53,188 bases of DNA from Alistipes sp. (GTDB lineage Bacteria > Bacteroidota > Bacteroidia > Bacteroidales > Rikenellaceae): NCBI GenBank assembly GCA_017560425.1, contig JAFZEX010000005.1, positions 1 through 53,188 of the forward strand, given 5' to 3'. A program made the position numbers and the translations under genes. The notes beneath the pieces were generated by a model. The model was not told where the DNA came from and ran no database searches. It saw only the letters and a program-made list of their open reading frames with translations. Each line of letters opens with the position of its first letter. The stretch's first letter is position 1. Positions 45,441-53,188 of the stretch are shown here, piece after piece.

Positions 45441-46874
45441 ATGTTCACGCCTAACGACATTTCTCAGATTGAGGCCCGAGGATTGAGCCTTGCTGAGGTA
45501 GAACGACAGATTGAGAATTTCCGCAACGGTTTTCCTGCGCTCCCTGTGCGACGTGCTGCGTCGGTAGGTGATGGCATTCTTCGCCTCGATGAGGAGGCAC
45601 TCAAGCTATCGGAGGAGCGCTACGAGAGAAAGCGTGGCGAGCTACGCACCGTGAAGTTTGTGCCAGCATCGGGAGCAGCAACACGAATGTTTAAGGAGCT
45701 ATTCGAGTATGTGAACGAGGATAAGCGCACACCGGGCATCGACAAGCTAATCGTAAACCTCGAGAAGTTTGCATTCTTCCCCGAGTTGGCGAAGTATCTA
45801 AAGCCACAGATTGACGACAAGGGCGTTGTGCGCAACATCATCATCGATGGTTTGGAGTATGGTACTAAGCCTAAGGGCTTGGTTACGTTCCACGCCTACA
45901 AGGAGGGCAACCGCAAGCCTGTTGAGGAGCACCTGGTGGAGGCGGCGTTGTATGCGTCGAATGGCGAGCGTGCAGCTATCCACTTCACCGTGTCGCCCGA
46001 GCATCAGGAGGGATTCGAGGCGTTGCTACGTGAGCGACAGAGCCACTACGAAAAGAGGTTTGACGTTAAGTTCGACGTGTCGTTCTCGCAGCAGAGCCCA
46101 GCGACAGACACCATTGCCGTGAACCCCGACAACACACCTTTCCGCACCGACGATGGCAAGCTACTATTCCGCCCAGCGGGACATGGAGCGCTCATCGCCA
46201 ACCTCGATAAGCTCGATGCCGACATCATCTTTGTGAAGAACATCGACAACGTGACTACCGATGCACGTAAGGCAGACACCATAACATATAAGCGTGTGCT
46301 TGCAGGCGAGCTACTACGCCTTCAGGAGCGCTCATTCGAGCTACTTAGAGCCATTAAGCGTGGCGACGACGTGAGGGCTGAGGCAGTTGAGTTCCTCCGT
46401 GAGGAGCTATGCTGCAAGCTTCCTGAGGAGGCATCGTTGGAGCTTGTAGAGCAGAGCCTCGACCGCCCTATCCGCATCTGCGGCATGGTGAAGAACGAGG
46501 GCGAGCCTGGTGGTGGTCCATTTTGGGTTGAGGACGAGTTGGGTCGTGAGCAGTTGCAGATTGCCGAGTCGAGTCAGATTGCCAAGGAGGATGCACACCT
46601 GATGAAGGAGGCAACGCACTTCAACCCCGTGGACTTGGTATGTGGCGTGATGCGCTACGACGGCACTAAGTATGACCTAACGAAGTACACCGACCCTAAG
46701 ACGGGCTTTATCTCGTCGAAGTCGGCAGGAGGTCGTGAGCTACGAGCACAGGAGCTTCCAGGATTGTGGAACGGAGCGATGGCTAATTGGAACACGATAT
46801 TCGTGGAGGTGCCAATCTCGACATTCTCGCCCGTGAAGGTTGTTCAAGACTTGTTGCGTCCTGAGCATCAGTAA
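45441..46874 (+). CDS. DUF4301-family protein with nucleotidyltransferase-like N terminus
   Basis: 477 residues, a family I associate with Bacteroidota. The segment KFVPASGAATRMFKELF near residue 75 looks like the nucleotide-binding signature of sugar-phosphate nucleotidyltransferases, and LLFRPAGHGALIANLDKLDADIIFVKNID (quoted as GHGALIANL and FVKNIDN) fits a substrate loop. No signal peptide, so cytoplasmic. Function is not established; a nucleotidyltransferase acting on a cell-envelope or cofactor precursor is inference. Own promoter and terminator. Confidence 0.8.
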   Translation: MFTPNDISQIEARGLSLAEVERQIENFRNGFPALPVRRAASVGDGILRLDEEALKLSEERYERKRGELRTVKFVPASGAATRMFKELFEYVNEDKRTPGIDKLIVNLEKFAFFPELAKYLKPQIDDKGVVRNIIIDGLEYGTKPKGLVTFHAYKEGNRKPVEEHLVEAALYASNGERAAIHFTVSPEHQEGFEALLRERQSHYEKRFDVKFDVSFSQQSPATDTIAVNPDNTPFRTDDGKLLFRPAGHGALIANLDKLDADIIFVKNIDNVTTDARKADTITYKRVLAGELLRLQERSFELLRAIKRGDDVRAEAVEFLREELCCKLPEEASLELVEQSLDRPIRICGMVKNEGEPGGGPFWVEDELGREQLQIAESSQIAKEDAHLMKEATHFNPVDLVCGVMRYDGTKYDLTKYTDPKTGFISSKSAGGRELRAQELPGLWNGAMANWNTIFVEVPISTFSPVKVVQDLLRPEHQ

Positions 46875-46880
46875 TAAAGC

Positions 46881-46917
46881 AAGAGGCTAACCCACAATAG
46901 GTTAGCCTCTTCTATTT
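46881..46917. terminator. Shared terminator between DUF4301 and pnuT genes
   Basis: Perfect 12-bp stem AAGAGGCTAACC/GGTTAGCCTCTT with a 7-nt loop and a T-rich plus-strand side. It touches the pnuT stop codon. Confidence 0.82.
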
Positions 46918-47494
46918 ATATCTTCTTAGCTTGCCTACGCCAACGCACATAGCCCGCAACAGCAAGGATGCAGTAGAGGGTGTAGAGCGATGCGGTGCCG
47001 GGGATATCCTTATAGAAGTACAAGCCGACACTAATCATATCGACGACCAACCACACCAACCACTGCTCGACAAGCTTGCGTGAGAGCATCCACATAGCCA
47101 CGATGCAGAGTGCCGTAGACATAGAGTCAAAAAATGGAATGGTGCTATCGGTAAACTCGCTGAGGAGGTAGTACAACACCACGTGCAGCACAGCATAGGT
47201 GGCAACGAGCGGTGCAATCCACCCTATCGGCGTGTGACGTATCTCGCCCTCGTGCTTGTCGCTCTTCGAGGTGGGCTTACGCAGCCACACCATGAGTCCG
47301 TAGATGCCCGCAAAGACGTAGTAGAGCTGCATGATAGCGTCGGCATAGATGCCCTTGGTAAGGTATAGCACACCATGCACGAGGGGCATTATAGCTCCCA
47401 CGACCCACACCCAAATATTTGCCTTGTACTCGAGCCACAGGTACAACAGACCAAGAACGATGCCCACAGCTTGGAGTATTACCGATAGTGTCAT
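46916..47494 (-). CDS. pnuT: PnuC-family transporter, predicted thiamine importer PnuT
   Basis: 192 residues with about seven transmembrane helices and the PnuC signature (WVVGAIMPLVHGVLYLTKGIYADAIMQLYYVFAGIYGLMVW, quoted as GIYADAIMQLYYVF). PnuC proteins pass nicotinamide riboside; the branch under TPP-riboswitch control with an outer-membrane receptor is PnuT, which carries thiamine. Three nt after the receptor gene, so one transcript under the riboswitch at 49781-49902. Confidence 0.9.
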   Translation of the reverse strand: MTLSVILQAVGIVLGLLYLWLEYKANIWVWVVGAIMPLVHGVLYLTKGIYADAIMQLYYVFAGIYGLMVWLRKPTSKSDKHEGEIRHTPIGWIAPLVATYAVLHVVLYYLLSEFTDSTIPFFDSMSTALCIVAMWMLSRKLVEQWLVWLVVDMISVGLYFYKDIPGTASLYTLYCILAVAGYVRWRRQAKKI

Positions 47495-47497
47495 AGT

Positions 47498-49738
47498 TTA
47501 GAAGTTTACCGTTACGTTAGCAAGCACGTTGATAGGTGCCTGAGGGAAGTAGAATGCCTCGTCGTAGCGCACGCCGTCCCACATGTAGGAGTATCCGTAG
47601 CCATTCGACGAGTAGAGCGTTGAGAAGAGGTTGTTGATAGCCACGCCAAAGCGCACCGAGCGACCCGACTCGAGTTTGTGGTCGTAGCCGAGGTTTAGGT
47701 TGGTTACGCAGTAGCCATCGAGCGACAAAGCCTCTATCTCGTTGTTGGTGAAGTACTGCTTGCCGACATACTGCGTGTGCCACAAGGCGCTGAAGCCACC
47801 GACATGGAAGTTAGCCATGAGCGAGCCAATGACCGAGGGCGAGTAAGAGATGGTCATATCGCCGAGGTTCTGCCCATAGGTGGGGCTATCCTTAAGCTCG
47901 TCTACGTAGTTGCGAATTTTGTTCTCCGAGAGTGTTGCATTTGCCGACAACGTAAGCCACTTAGCCACGCTCCACGATGCCATAAGCTCGACACCACGAC
48001 GGAAGCTATTATCGACGTTTGTGTTTAGCGCATCGTCGCCATCATTGACCATACCTGTAGCCACCAACTGATTGTGGTAGAGCATGTAGTATAGGTTTAT
48101 ACCAAGCGATAGTCGAGGTGATGAATAGGTATATCCAGCCTCGAAATCGACAAGGCGCTCGGGCTTAGGATAGCTATCATCGGCCGAGAACATGTGTCGG
48201 TCAGTAAAGTCGGAGCGTGTAGGCTCACGGTGGGCTATGGCAGCCGAGAGGAAGGCGTTGTGAGCGCCATCGACATAGCTAAGACCCATGCGAGGGTTGA
48301 AAAAGTTATACTCCTGGTCCACGTCGATAGGCTGCATCGTGACACCCTCGTCGCCCCATATGGCGTTGTCGTTAGTGCCCCACGCCTTGTAGCCAACGTA
48401 GCGATACTGCACATCGCCAAAGAGGTTAAGTTTGTTGTCTCTATCTCCGTCAAGCACCGTCCACAGAGCACGAGCAAAGAGGTTGGCATCGTGCTTTATA
48501 ACATCATTGTCGTACCACCTACCAGCGACATCATCGACACCATCTACCCACGAGAGAGTGCCCCAATGTGGGGAGCGGTAGAGGCTATACGAGCCGCCAA
48601 ACGTGAGGTCGAGCTTCGAGGTGGTGTACGACCCTGCAACGTTAGCACCGCCCATGTGGCTAAGCATTAGCTTGTGACGAATGAGGTCGGCCTGCTCCTT
48701 GGTTGTGTCGAGGTTGGTGTAGCTTGCGAGCCATGCATCGTCTTTGTATTGGTTGTAGTAGCCATAACCATAGGTGTAGAACATGGTGGCGTTGAGCTGC
48801 CAAGCACGATTAAAGCGATGGTTCAGAACAAGCTGGTTGTTGAATTGTAGGTAGTTATCGGTCTGATCGTCGTAGTAATCGACATGTGTGCCGTCCTCCA
48901 GGACAAAGGGTCCGTCGGAGGTGGTGAACTGACCCGAGGTGTGGTATCTACGACCATAGCGCTCCATATCCTCCTTCGATACACCGTTGTAGGTGAGGTA
49001 GGTCTTTGCCGAGCCACCGAACGAGAGCAGCTTGAGCTTGGTGTTTGTGCCGTAGTAGCCCGCCTGGAGCATATAACTCTTGAGGTCGGTAGCACCACGC
49101 TCGATGTAGCCGTCGGAGCCGATGTGTGTGAGGCGAGCATCTATGACCCACCCTCCGCCGAGGAGTCCTGACGAGAGGTGTAGAGCCTGCTTGTTAGTGT
49201 TGTAGGAGCCGTAGCTTAGTGATGCCGAGCCTCGGAAGTCGGGCGAGAGAGCATCGGTAGTCATCGACACAGAGCCTCCGAAAGCACCTGAGCCGTTGGT
49301 GGTTACGCCAGCACCACGCTGCACCTGGACAGAGCCTACCGACGAGATAAGGTCGGGAGTGTCGTACCAATACATCGAGTGAGAGTCGGGGTTATTCATA
49401 GCCACGCCATTGATCGTAACGTTGATGCGTGTAGCGTCGGTGCCACGTAGGCGGATAGATGTTGCGCCGATGCCGATACCTGTTTCGTTGGTAGCTATGA
49501 GCGAGGGTGTTAGTGCAAGGGCTGTGGGAAGGTCGGTGCCGTAGCTGTGGTTGAGAATGTCGTCGTCACGCAACGATGATTGTGCCACGGGGGTGGCTTG
49601 CTTGGCGGCGGTAGTTACCACCTCGATGAGGTCTACTTCGTAGATGCGTGTGGTGTCCACGACCACAGGTTTGTGCTCCTCGGCACGTAGCGCACACACA
49701 GCCATGAGTGCGCAGATAAAACAAAAAATCCTTTTCAT
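47498..49738 (-). CDS. TonB-dependent receptor, predicted thiamine receptor
   Basis: 746 residues. Signal peptide (about 1-20, ending LRAEE), TonB-box-like EVVTTAAK, plug domain with IRLRGTDATRINVTINGVAMNN (quoted as IRLRGTDATRINV) and GAFGGSVSM, then a barrel ending INVLANVTVNF. No SusD. The upstream TPP riboswitch and downstream pnuT identify it as the outer-membrane thiamine receptor of Bacteroidota; ligand assignment rests on that context. Confidence 0.92.
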   Translation of the reverse strand: MKRIFCFICALMAVCALRAEEHKPVVVDTTRIYEVDLIEVVTTAAKQATPVAQSSLRDDDILNHSYGTDLPTALALTPSLIATNETGIGIGATSIRLRGTDATRINVTINGVAMNNPDSHSMYWYDTPDLISSVGSVQVQRGAGVTTNGSGAFGGSVSMTTDALSPDFRGSASLSYGSYNTNKQALHLSSGLLGGGWVIDARLTHIGSDGYIERGATDLKSYMLQAGYYGTNTKLKLLSFGGSAKTYLTYNGVSKEDMERYGRRYHTSGQFTTSDGPFVLEDGTHVDYYDDQTDNYLQFNNQLVLNHRFNRAWQLNATMFYTYGYGYYNQYKDDAWLASYTNLDTTKEQADLIRHKLMLSHMGGANVAGSYTTSKLDLTFGGSYSLYRSPHWGTLSWVDGVDDVAGRWYDNDVIKHDANLFARALWTVLDGDRDNKLNLFGDVQYRYVGYKAWGTNDNAIWGDEGVTMQPIDVDQEYNFFNPRMGLSYVDGAHNAFLSAAIAHREPTRSDFTDRHMFSADDSYPKPERLVDFEAGYTYSSPRLSLGINLYYMLYHNQLVATGMVNDGDDALNTNVDNSFRRGVELMASWSVAKWLTLSANATLSENKIRNYVDELKDSPTYGQNLGDMTISYSPSVIGSLMANFHVGGFSALWHTQYVGKQYFTNNEIEALSLDGYCVTNLNLGYDHKLESGRSVRFGVAINNLFSTLYSSNGYGYSYMWDGVRYDEAFYFPQAPINVLANVTVNF

Positions 49739-49780
49739 ACTTTAATTAAATTAAGTTGAAAAGGGGCTTCTAAAGATATA

Positions 49781-49902
49781 TCTCCTATCCTGGTCTCGGC
49801 ATTACCCGTATCCAGTGCGAGGGTCTAATCTCAGCCTACATCCCCCATTTCGATTAGCCGACCGTACGCTTCAGCCATCGTGCGAGGGAGTAAGCACCCC
49901 TT
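49781..49902 (-). promoter_or_regulatory. TPP riboswitch (THI element)
   Basis: Minus-strand leader with the conserved TPP aptamer blocks: AAGGGGTGC (5' side), GGCTGAGA (49836-49829) followed by an ACCC, and CTGGATACGGGTAATGCC (49815-49798), then GGATAGGAGA. P3 is long (about 60 nt). An AAGCCCCTT (49769-49761) about 22 nt before the receptor ATG can pair with the aptamer 5' strand and may be the expression platform. Confidence 0.93.
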
Positions 49903-49910
49903 AGTTGGCG

Positions 49911-49918
49911 CAAAGGTA
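49911..49918 (-). promoter_or_regulatory. Promoter -7 box for the thiamine operon
   Basis: TACCTTTG on the minus strand, just upstream of the aptamer; weak -33. Confidence 0.55.
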
Positions 49919-49952
49919 TAAAAAATTTTCTTACGTTGAACACCGAGAGCAC

Positions 49953-49983
49953 AAAAAAAAGCTACCGACTATTTGTCGGCAGC
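49953..49983 (-). terminator. Terminator of the 5'-nucleotidase operon
   Basis: GCTGCCGAC/GTCGGTAGC (one wobble) with AAATA loop, followed by eight T's. The 5' arm lies inside the last codons of the small membrane protein gene and the stem straddles its TAG stop. Confidence 0.88.
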
Positions 49984-50256
49984 CCTTCTCTTGTTTAGCC
50001 TGAGGTAAGCCTTTATGCGTCGCCAGCCCTCTACGCCAACTATCGCCAAGCCCGTATATTGAGCCATCTTGGCACAGCCAAAGAGCACTATCCACAGCAC
50101 GCTCTTAGCCTTAGCCGATATGGGGAGTGCCATCTGTGCAAACGAGGCGACGTAGAACAGCACACACACGATGAGAACCACCACGCCCTGACGGAATGAT
50201 AGCTTGGAGAGCGAGAGCCTAACCTCGTCGATATGTCGTTTAAGCCACTTGCGCAT
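49969..50256 (-). CDS. Small two-span membrane protein of unknown function
   Basis: 95 residues from the ATG at 50256; the longer frame upstream is a shadow of the 5'-nucleotidase gene. Basic N-terminal helix (MRKWLKRHIDEV), two hydrophobic segments (about 24-45 and 52-72), and a basic tail (RLNKRRAADK), so both ends are probably cytoplasmic. No family recognised. Four nt after the 5'-nucleotidase stop, so co-transcribed. Confidence 0.7.
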   Translation of the reverse strand: MRKWLKRHIDEVRLSLSKLSFRQGVVVLIVCVLFYVASFAQMALPISAKAKSVLWIVLFGCAKMAQYTGLAIVGVEGWRRIKAYLRLNKRRAADK

Positions 50257-50260
50257 ATGG

Positions 50261-51178
50261 TTACTCGTTGGCAATACCCATGGGGATGTGCACCGCAGGG
50301 ACATTGTGTAGGTGGTCGAGGTGCGACATTTGGTCGTCGAAGAAGATGTGGGGACGCATGATCTCGAGCACCCTATCCTTCGAGATGCCGCCGAGGAAGA
50401 ATGCCTCAGTAACCTCCACACCCCAGCTCTTGAGGGTGTTCACCACACGCTCGTGCGCAGGCGCATTACGTGCGGTAACTATAGATATCTTAAGCCAGCG
50501 ACGATAGTCAGCATTGGCAGCTATGCGCTGTGTTTCGAGCTTCTGCAAGTTCGAAATCTTCATGAGCAGGTCAGCCAACGGTCCTGGGTCGAGGGGTCGC
50601 TCGGTGGTTGCCTCGTGGCGGTGGAAGGCCTGCAAGCCGTGTTGCTTGTATATCTTCTCCGACTCGTCGTCGGCAATAACGCCGTCGAAGTCGAAGGCAA
50701 TGCGTAGCTCGTTGTCGGAGTTATCATCGAGGACCTCGCTGTCGAGAACACGTCCCGCAGCATATCCCGCATCGCACGCACGCTTAACATCACGCTCCGA
50801 AGCCGACAAGAAGAGTGAGGCGTTGAAGGCTGGGAGGTATTTGTATGGCGACTCGCCCGAGAAGAACGAGGCACGAGTGATATCCAAGCCATAGTGTTTG
50901 ATGGTGCGAAAGACACGCAAGCCTGTCTCGGGAGAGTTGCGTGAGAGGAGAACAACCTCGACAGGTTGCTCCTCGGCAAATATCTCGTTGAAGCTCAACA
51001 GACGCTTGACAAAAGGAAAGGCAACACCCTTAGCCAAAGGCACATCGATGTTCTGTTCCTGATAGCGGCGATACTCCTCCAAGCCACACTCGTTGTAGAC
51101 CCTATCCGACTCCGAAAGGTCGAACAGCGCCGACGACGACACAGCCACGACGAGCTTATTTTCGATAGGATAAGCCAT
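50261..51178 (-). CDS. Cytosolic 5'-nucleotidase (NT5C1-like family)
   Basis: 305 residues from the ATG at 51178; eleven further in-frame codons lie in the promoter region. The HAD-like core is clear: LRIAFDFDGVIADDESEKIY (20 residues, nucleophile Asp in the DFDGV motif), close to the DGDAVLFSDESE of human NT5C1, and LLSRNSPETGLRVF. It dephosphorylates nucleoside 5'-monophosphates. It may process nucleotides imported by the window's nuclease operon, but that link is speculative. Confidence 0.88.
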   Translation of the reverse strand: MAYPIENKLVVAVSSSALFDLSESDRVYNECGLEEYRRYQEQNIDVPLAKGVAFPFVKRLLSFNEIFAEEQPVEVVLLSRNSPETGLRVFRTIKHYGLDITRASFFSGESPYKYLPAFNASLFLSASERDVKRACDAGYAAGRVLDSEVLDDNSDNELRIAFDFDGVIADDESEKIYKQHGLQAFHRHEATTERPLDPGPLADLLMKISNLQKLETQRIAANADYRRWLKISIVTARNAPAHERVVNTLKSWGVEVTEAFFLGGISKDRVLEIMRPHIFFDDQMSHLDHLHNVPAVHIPMGIANE

Positions 51179-51200
51179 GGTTTTTATCTTTTTGAGGTTA

Positions 51201-51208
51201 CAAATATA
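51201..51208 (-). promoter_or_regulatory. Promoter -7 box for the 5'-nucleotidase operon
   Basis: TATATTTG on the minus strand, 22 nt before the ATG at 51178; no clear -33. Confidence 0.45.
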
Positions 51209-51227
51209 CATAAAATTTTCAATGAGT

Positions 51228-51248
51228 AATTACGAATTAGGAATTAGT
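51228..51248. repeat. Three 7-nt units
   Basis: AATTACG, AATTAGG, AATTAGT in a row. Short AT-rich heptamer tract, too short to interpret. Confidence 0.5.
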
Positions 51249-51369
51249 CATAGTTTTTTTGACCGATAGGAACATTAAGACCTTAAGACCGACATGATGG
51301 TCACGTAGGAATATCCTAATTATCTTATCGTCGTAATGCTCCTCTTTCCTCATTTTTTTTGCTCTTTTG

Positions 51370-51401
51370 CTTGCTTTTCGTAGAAATGTTTTATAACTTT
51401 G
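51370..51401 (+). promoter_or_regulatory. Promoter for mdh
   Basis: CTTG (51370-51373), 20 nt, TAACTTTG (51394-51401); leader about 57 nt to the mdh ATG. Confidence 0.65.
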
Positions 51402-51464
51402 CATGGATATTTGGCTAACGTAAGCAAATACACAAAATATAATCACTAAAAAACTTATAAAACT

Positions 51465-52457
51465 ATGGCTTTCCTAACAGACGACAAGCTCGTTATCGTT
51501 GGTGCTGCCGGCATGATCGGCTCTAACATGGTTCAGTCAGCTTTGATGATGAACCTCACATCTAACATCTGCCTTTACGATGTATTCTCTCCTGAGGGTG
51601 TTGCCGAGGAGATGCGTCAGAGCGGCTTCGACAACGTAAACATCACTGCTACAACTGACGTGGCTGAGGCATTCAAGGATGCTAAGTATATCATCTCATC
51701 AGGTGGTGCTCCACGTAAGGAGGGCATGACACGTGAGGACTTGTTGAAGGGTAACTGCGAGATCGCTGAGCAGCTTGGTAAGAACATTAAGACTTACTGC
51801 CCAGACGTGAAGCACGTTGTTATCATCTTCAACCCAGCCGACCTTACAGGTCTTGTAACATTGCTCTACTCAGGTCTTAAGCCTGGTCAGGTGACTACGC
51901 TTGCTGGTCTTGACACTACACGTCTTAAGAGCGCTCTTGCTAAGAAGTTCGGCGTTATGCAGTCGGAGATTGAGGGTTGCGCTACATATGGTGGTCACGG
52001 CGAGCAGATGGCAGTATTCGGCAGCGCAGTGAAGATCGCTGGTCGCAAGCTTACTGACATCATCGGCACTGAGGAGTTCCCTGCTGAGGAGTGGGAGGCA
52101 ATGAAGACTGCTGTAACCCAGGGTGGTGCTGCTATCATCAAGCTTCGTGGTCGTTCATCATTCCAGAGCCCATCATACCTCTCAGTTGAGATGATTCGCT
52201 CAGTGATGGGTGGCGAGGCATTCCGCTTCCCTGCTGGTACTTACGTATCGAACGAGCGCTACAACCACATCATGATGGCTATGGACACTGTTCTCGACGA
52301 GAACGGCTGCTCTTACAAGATGCCTGTGGGCACTGAGGAGGAGATTGCTAAGCTTGACGCTTCATACGCTCACCTCTGCAAGATGCGTGACGAGTTGGTA
52401 ACTTTGGGCATTATCCCTGCTACCAGCGAGTGGTCGAAGATTAACCCTAACCTCTAA
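51465..52457 (+). CDS. mdh: Malate dehydrogenase
   Basis: 330 residues, LDH/MDH fold. Oxidises malate to oxaloacetate with NAD+, central to the fumarate-reducing branch typical of Bacteroidales. NAD motif VGAAGMIGSN at residues 12-21, GGAPRKEGMTR substrate loop, and catalytic His in ATYGGHGEQM. Codon use is strongly biased (highly expressed style). Own promoter and a terminator at 52488-52523. Confidence 0.96.
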   Translation: MAFLTDDKLVIVGAAGMIGSNMVQSALMMNLTSNICLYDVFSPEGVAEEMRQSGFDNVNITATTDVAEAFKDAKYIISSGGAPRKEGMTREDLLKGNCEIAEQLGKNIKTYCPDVKHVVIIFNPADLTGLVTLLYSGLKPGQVTTLAGLDTTRLKSALAKKFGVMQSEIEGCATYGGHGEQMAVFGSAVKIAGRKLTDIIGTEEFPAEEWEAMKTAVTQGGAAIIKLRGRSSFQSPSYLSVEMIRSVMGGEAFRFPAGTYVSNERYNHIMMAMDTVLDENGCSYKMPVGTEEEIAKLDASYAHLCKMRDELVTLGIIPATSEWSKINPNL

Positions 52458-52487
52458 TCGTTAGGCTGGCTTAGTCCACAACATATC

Positions 52488-52523
52488 AAGACCCCAGGGT
52501 TTACGCCTTCGGGGTCTTTTATT
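52488..52523 (+). terminator. Terminator of mdh
   Basis: AAGACCCC-AGG pairs with CCTTC-GGGGTCTT and is followed by TTTTATTG. Confidence 0.85.
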
Positions 52524-52554
52524 GTTATACAACGTGAGAGATAAAAGGTGGTAG

Positions 52555-52655
52555 TAGGGAGATTAGGGAGATTAAGGAATTTAAGGAACTTAGGGATTAT
52601 GCCTTGCAGAAAATTGTCGGTAGCGCCCTCCCTAAATTCCCTAAATTCCCTAAAC
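52555..52655. repeat. Inverted pair of 9-nt tandem repeat tracts
   Basis: Left tract 52555-52599: five units TARGGARnT (TAGGGAGAT twice, TAAGGAATT, TAAGGAACT, TAGGGATTA). Right tract 52629-52655: three units TCCCTAAAT/C, the reverse complement type. A 29-nt spacer separates them, so the RNA or DNA could form a long hairpin. No gene in this gap. Confidence 0.8.
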
Positions 52656-52694
52656 TCACTATCTCTGCGCCTCTCACTTTTAACTTTTAACATC

Positions 52695-53048
52695 ATGAAG
52701 ATAGCTATTCCCACACGTGATGGCAAGGTGGACGACCACTTTGGTCATTGCGCCTACTATACTATTTTTGAGGTTGAGAATGGAAAGATACTCTCTACCT
52801 CACGCCTCGACTCGCCCGAGGGTTGCGGCTGCAAGTCGAACATAGCCTCTGAGATGGAGGCAATGGGCATCGAGCTGATGCTTGCGGGCAACATGGGCAT
52901 GGGTGCGCTAAACAAGCTCACGAGCCACAACATACGTGTTGTTCGTGGCTGCAAGGGCGACATTGAGGCTGTTGTCGAGGGCTACCTCCACGGCTTTGTG
53001 ATGGACTCGGGCATTAGCTGCGACCACCACGAGTGCCACGAAAAATAG
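52695..53048 (+). CDS. NifX/NafY-like small metallocofactor protein
   Basis: 117 residues from the ATG at 52695; the frame is open 49 codons upstream but that part is repeat-derived. Dinitrogenase iron-molybdenum cofactor-family fold: MKIAIPTRDGKVDDHFGHC, EGCGCKSN, IELMLAGNMGMGALNKL and GCKGDIEAVVEGYL. The C terminus is His/Cys-rich (ISCDHHECHEK), a likely metal-binding tail. No nif genes are present, so a role in Fe-S or other metal handling is likelier than nitrogen fixation. Confidence 0.85.
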   Translation: MKIAIPTRDGKVDDHFGHCAYYTIFEVENGKILSTSRLDSPEGCGCKSNIASEMEAMGIELMLAGNMGMGALNKLTSHNIRVVRGCKGDIEAVVEGYLHGFVMDSGISCDHHECHEK

Positions 53049-53096
53049 AAGAGCCTGTCTAACATTCAAAAAAAGTTAGACAGGCTTCTATTTATT
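53048..53096 (+). terminator. Terminator after the NifX-like gene
   Basis: Perfect 12-bp stem AGCCTGTCTAAC/GTTAGACAGGCT with an A-rich loop, then TCTATTTATT. The remaining bases to 53188 show no feature I can support. Confidence 0.85.
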
Positions 53097-53188
53097 ATAA
53101 AATCAAACATTTCAGGATATTTGCGTTTTTTCGAGATTTTCGCATTAGGCGACTTGCACATGCGTAGCTGAATAGCCAGAATCGTTAT

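Noticed and set aside
51237-51446. 69-residue minus-strand ORF upstream of mdh
   Set aside because: Overlaps the mdh promoter and the AT-rich spacer; no resemblance to a protein family.
52454-52726. 90-residue minus-strand ORF with REF repeats
   Set aside because: The peptide repeats come from the 9-nt DNA repeats; no domain or start context.

Overview
The window looks like a stretch of a Bacteroidales (Bacteroidota) chromosome, probably from a gut-associated species. The evidence is the gene content (V-type ATPase operon with a DUF2764 gene, DUF4301, DUF4919, DUF5689 and BACON-like proteins, TonB-dependent receptors, a Bacteroidota-size NusB) and the promoters, which repeatedly match the Bacteroidota pattern TTTG, 19-21 nt, TAnnTTTG. 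Shine-Dalgarno sites are mostly absent. Genus cannot be fixed from the sequence alone. No insertion sequence, prophage or CRISPR array was seen. Most of the window is housekeeping DNA.

Layout, left to right. 1-3732: 3' part of alaS and gpmI, ending in a terminator. 3839-10606 (minus): ligA, dapA, a DUF4919 protein, a clostripain-type protease lipoprotein and ffh. 10699-12303 (plus): a small acidic protein and a secreted Ntn hydrolase of the bile-salt hydrolase/penicillin acylase family. 12371-12489 (minus): tRNA-Arg(CCG). 12563-15653 (plus): HTH protein, lgt, an HU/SPOR membrane protein and a GtrA protein. 15935-17923 (plus): nusB, a DUF1573 lipoprotein and yajC. 17921-21262: a NahK-like sugar kinase facing a GH20 beta-hexosaminidase across a shared terminator.

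21297-30769 (minus) is the most distinctive region. It is a five-gene operon encoding a large modular surface lipoprotein, a DRGH-type DNA/RNA nuclease lipoprotein, an exported EEP-fold nuclease, a TonB-dependent receptor and a DUF5689 lipoprotein. There is no SusD. Two lipoproteins carry related OB-fold-like modules, so I read it as a candidate extracellular nucleic-acid capture, digestion and import locus.

30839-31967 (plus): ruvB. 31971-32236: an unusual intergenic region with 9-nt tandem repeats and a 130-nt imperfect palindrome around a terminator. 32237-39888 (minus): seven-gene V-type ATPase operon whose proteolipid keeps the Na+ ligands. 39959-41089 (plus): a ROK protein lacking the usual zinc motif. 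41103-45360 (minus): murB, tilS, holA and a class IV aminotransferase-like gene. 45349-46917 (plus): DUF4301 protein. 46916-49918 (minus): a TPP riboswitch controlling a thiamine-type TonB receptor and PnuT. 49953-51208 (minus): a cytosolic 5'-nucleotidase and a small membrane protein. 51370-53096 (plus): mdh, then an inverted pair of 9-nt repeat tracts, then a NifX-like small metal protein.

Common threads are scavenging (nucleic acids, thiamine, amino sugars, possibly bile acids or other amides), envelope biogenesis (Lgt, MurB, YajC, SRP), and Na+ or H+ energetics through the V-ATPase. Several start codons were moved downstream from the longest ORF because a promoter or a neighbouring gene rules out the longer version.
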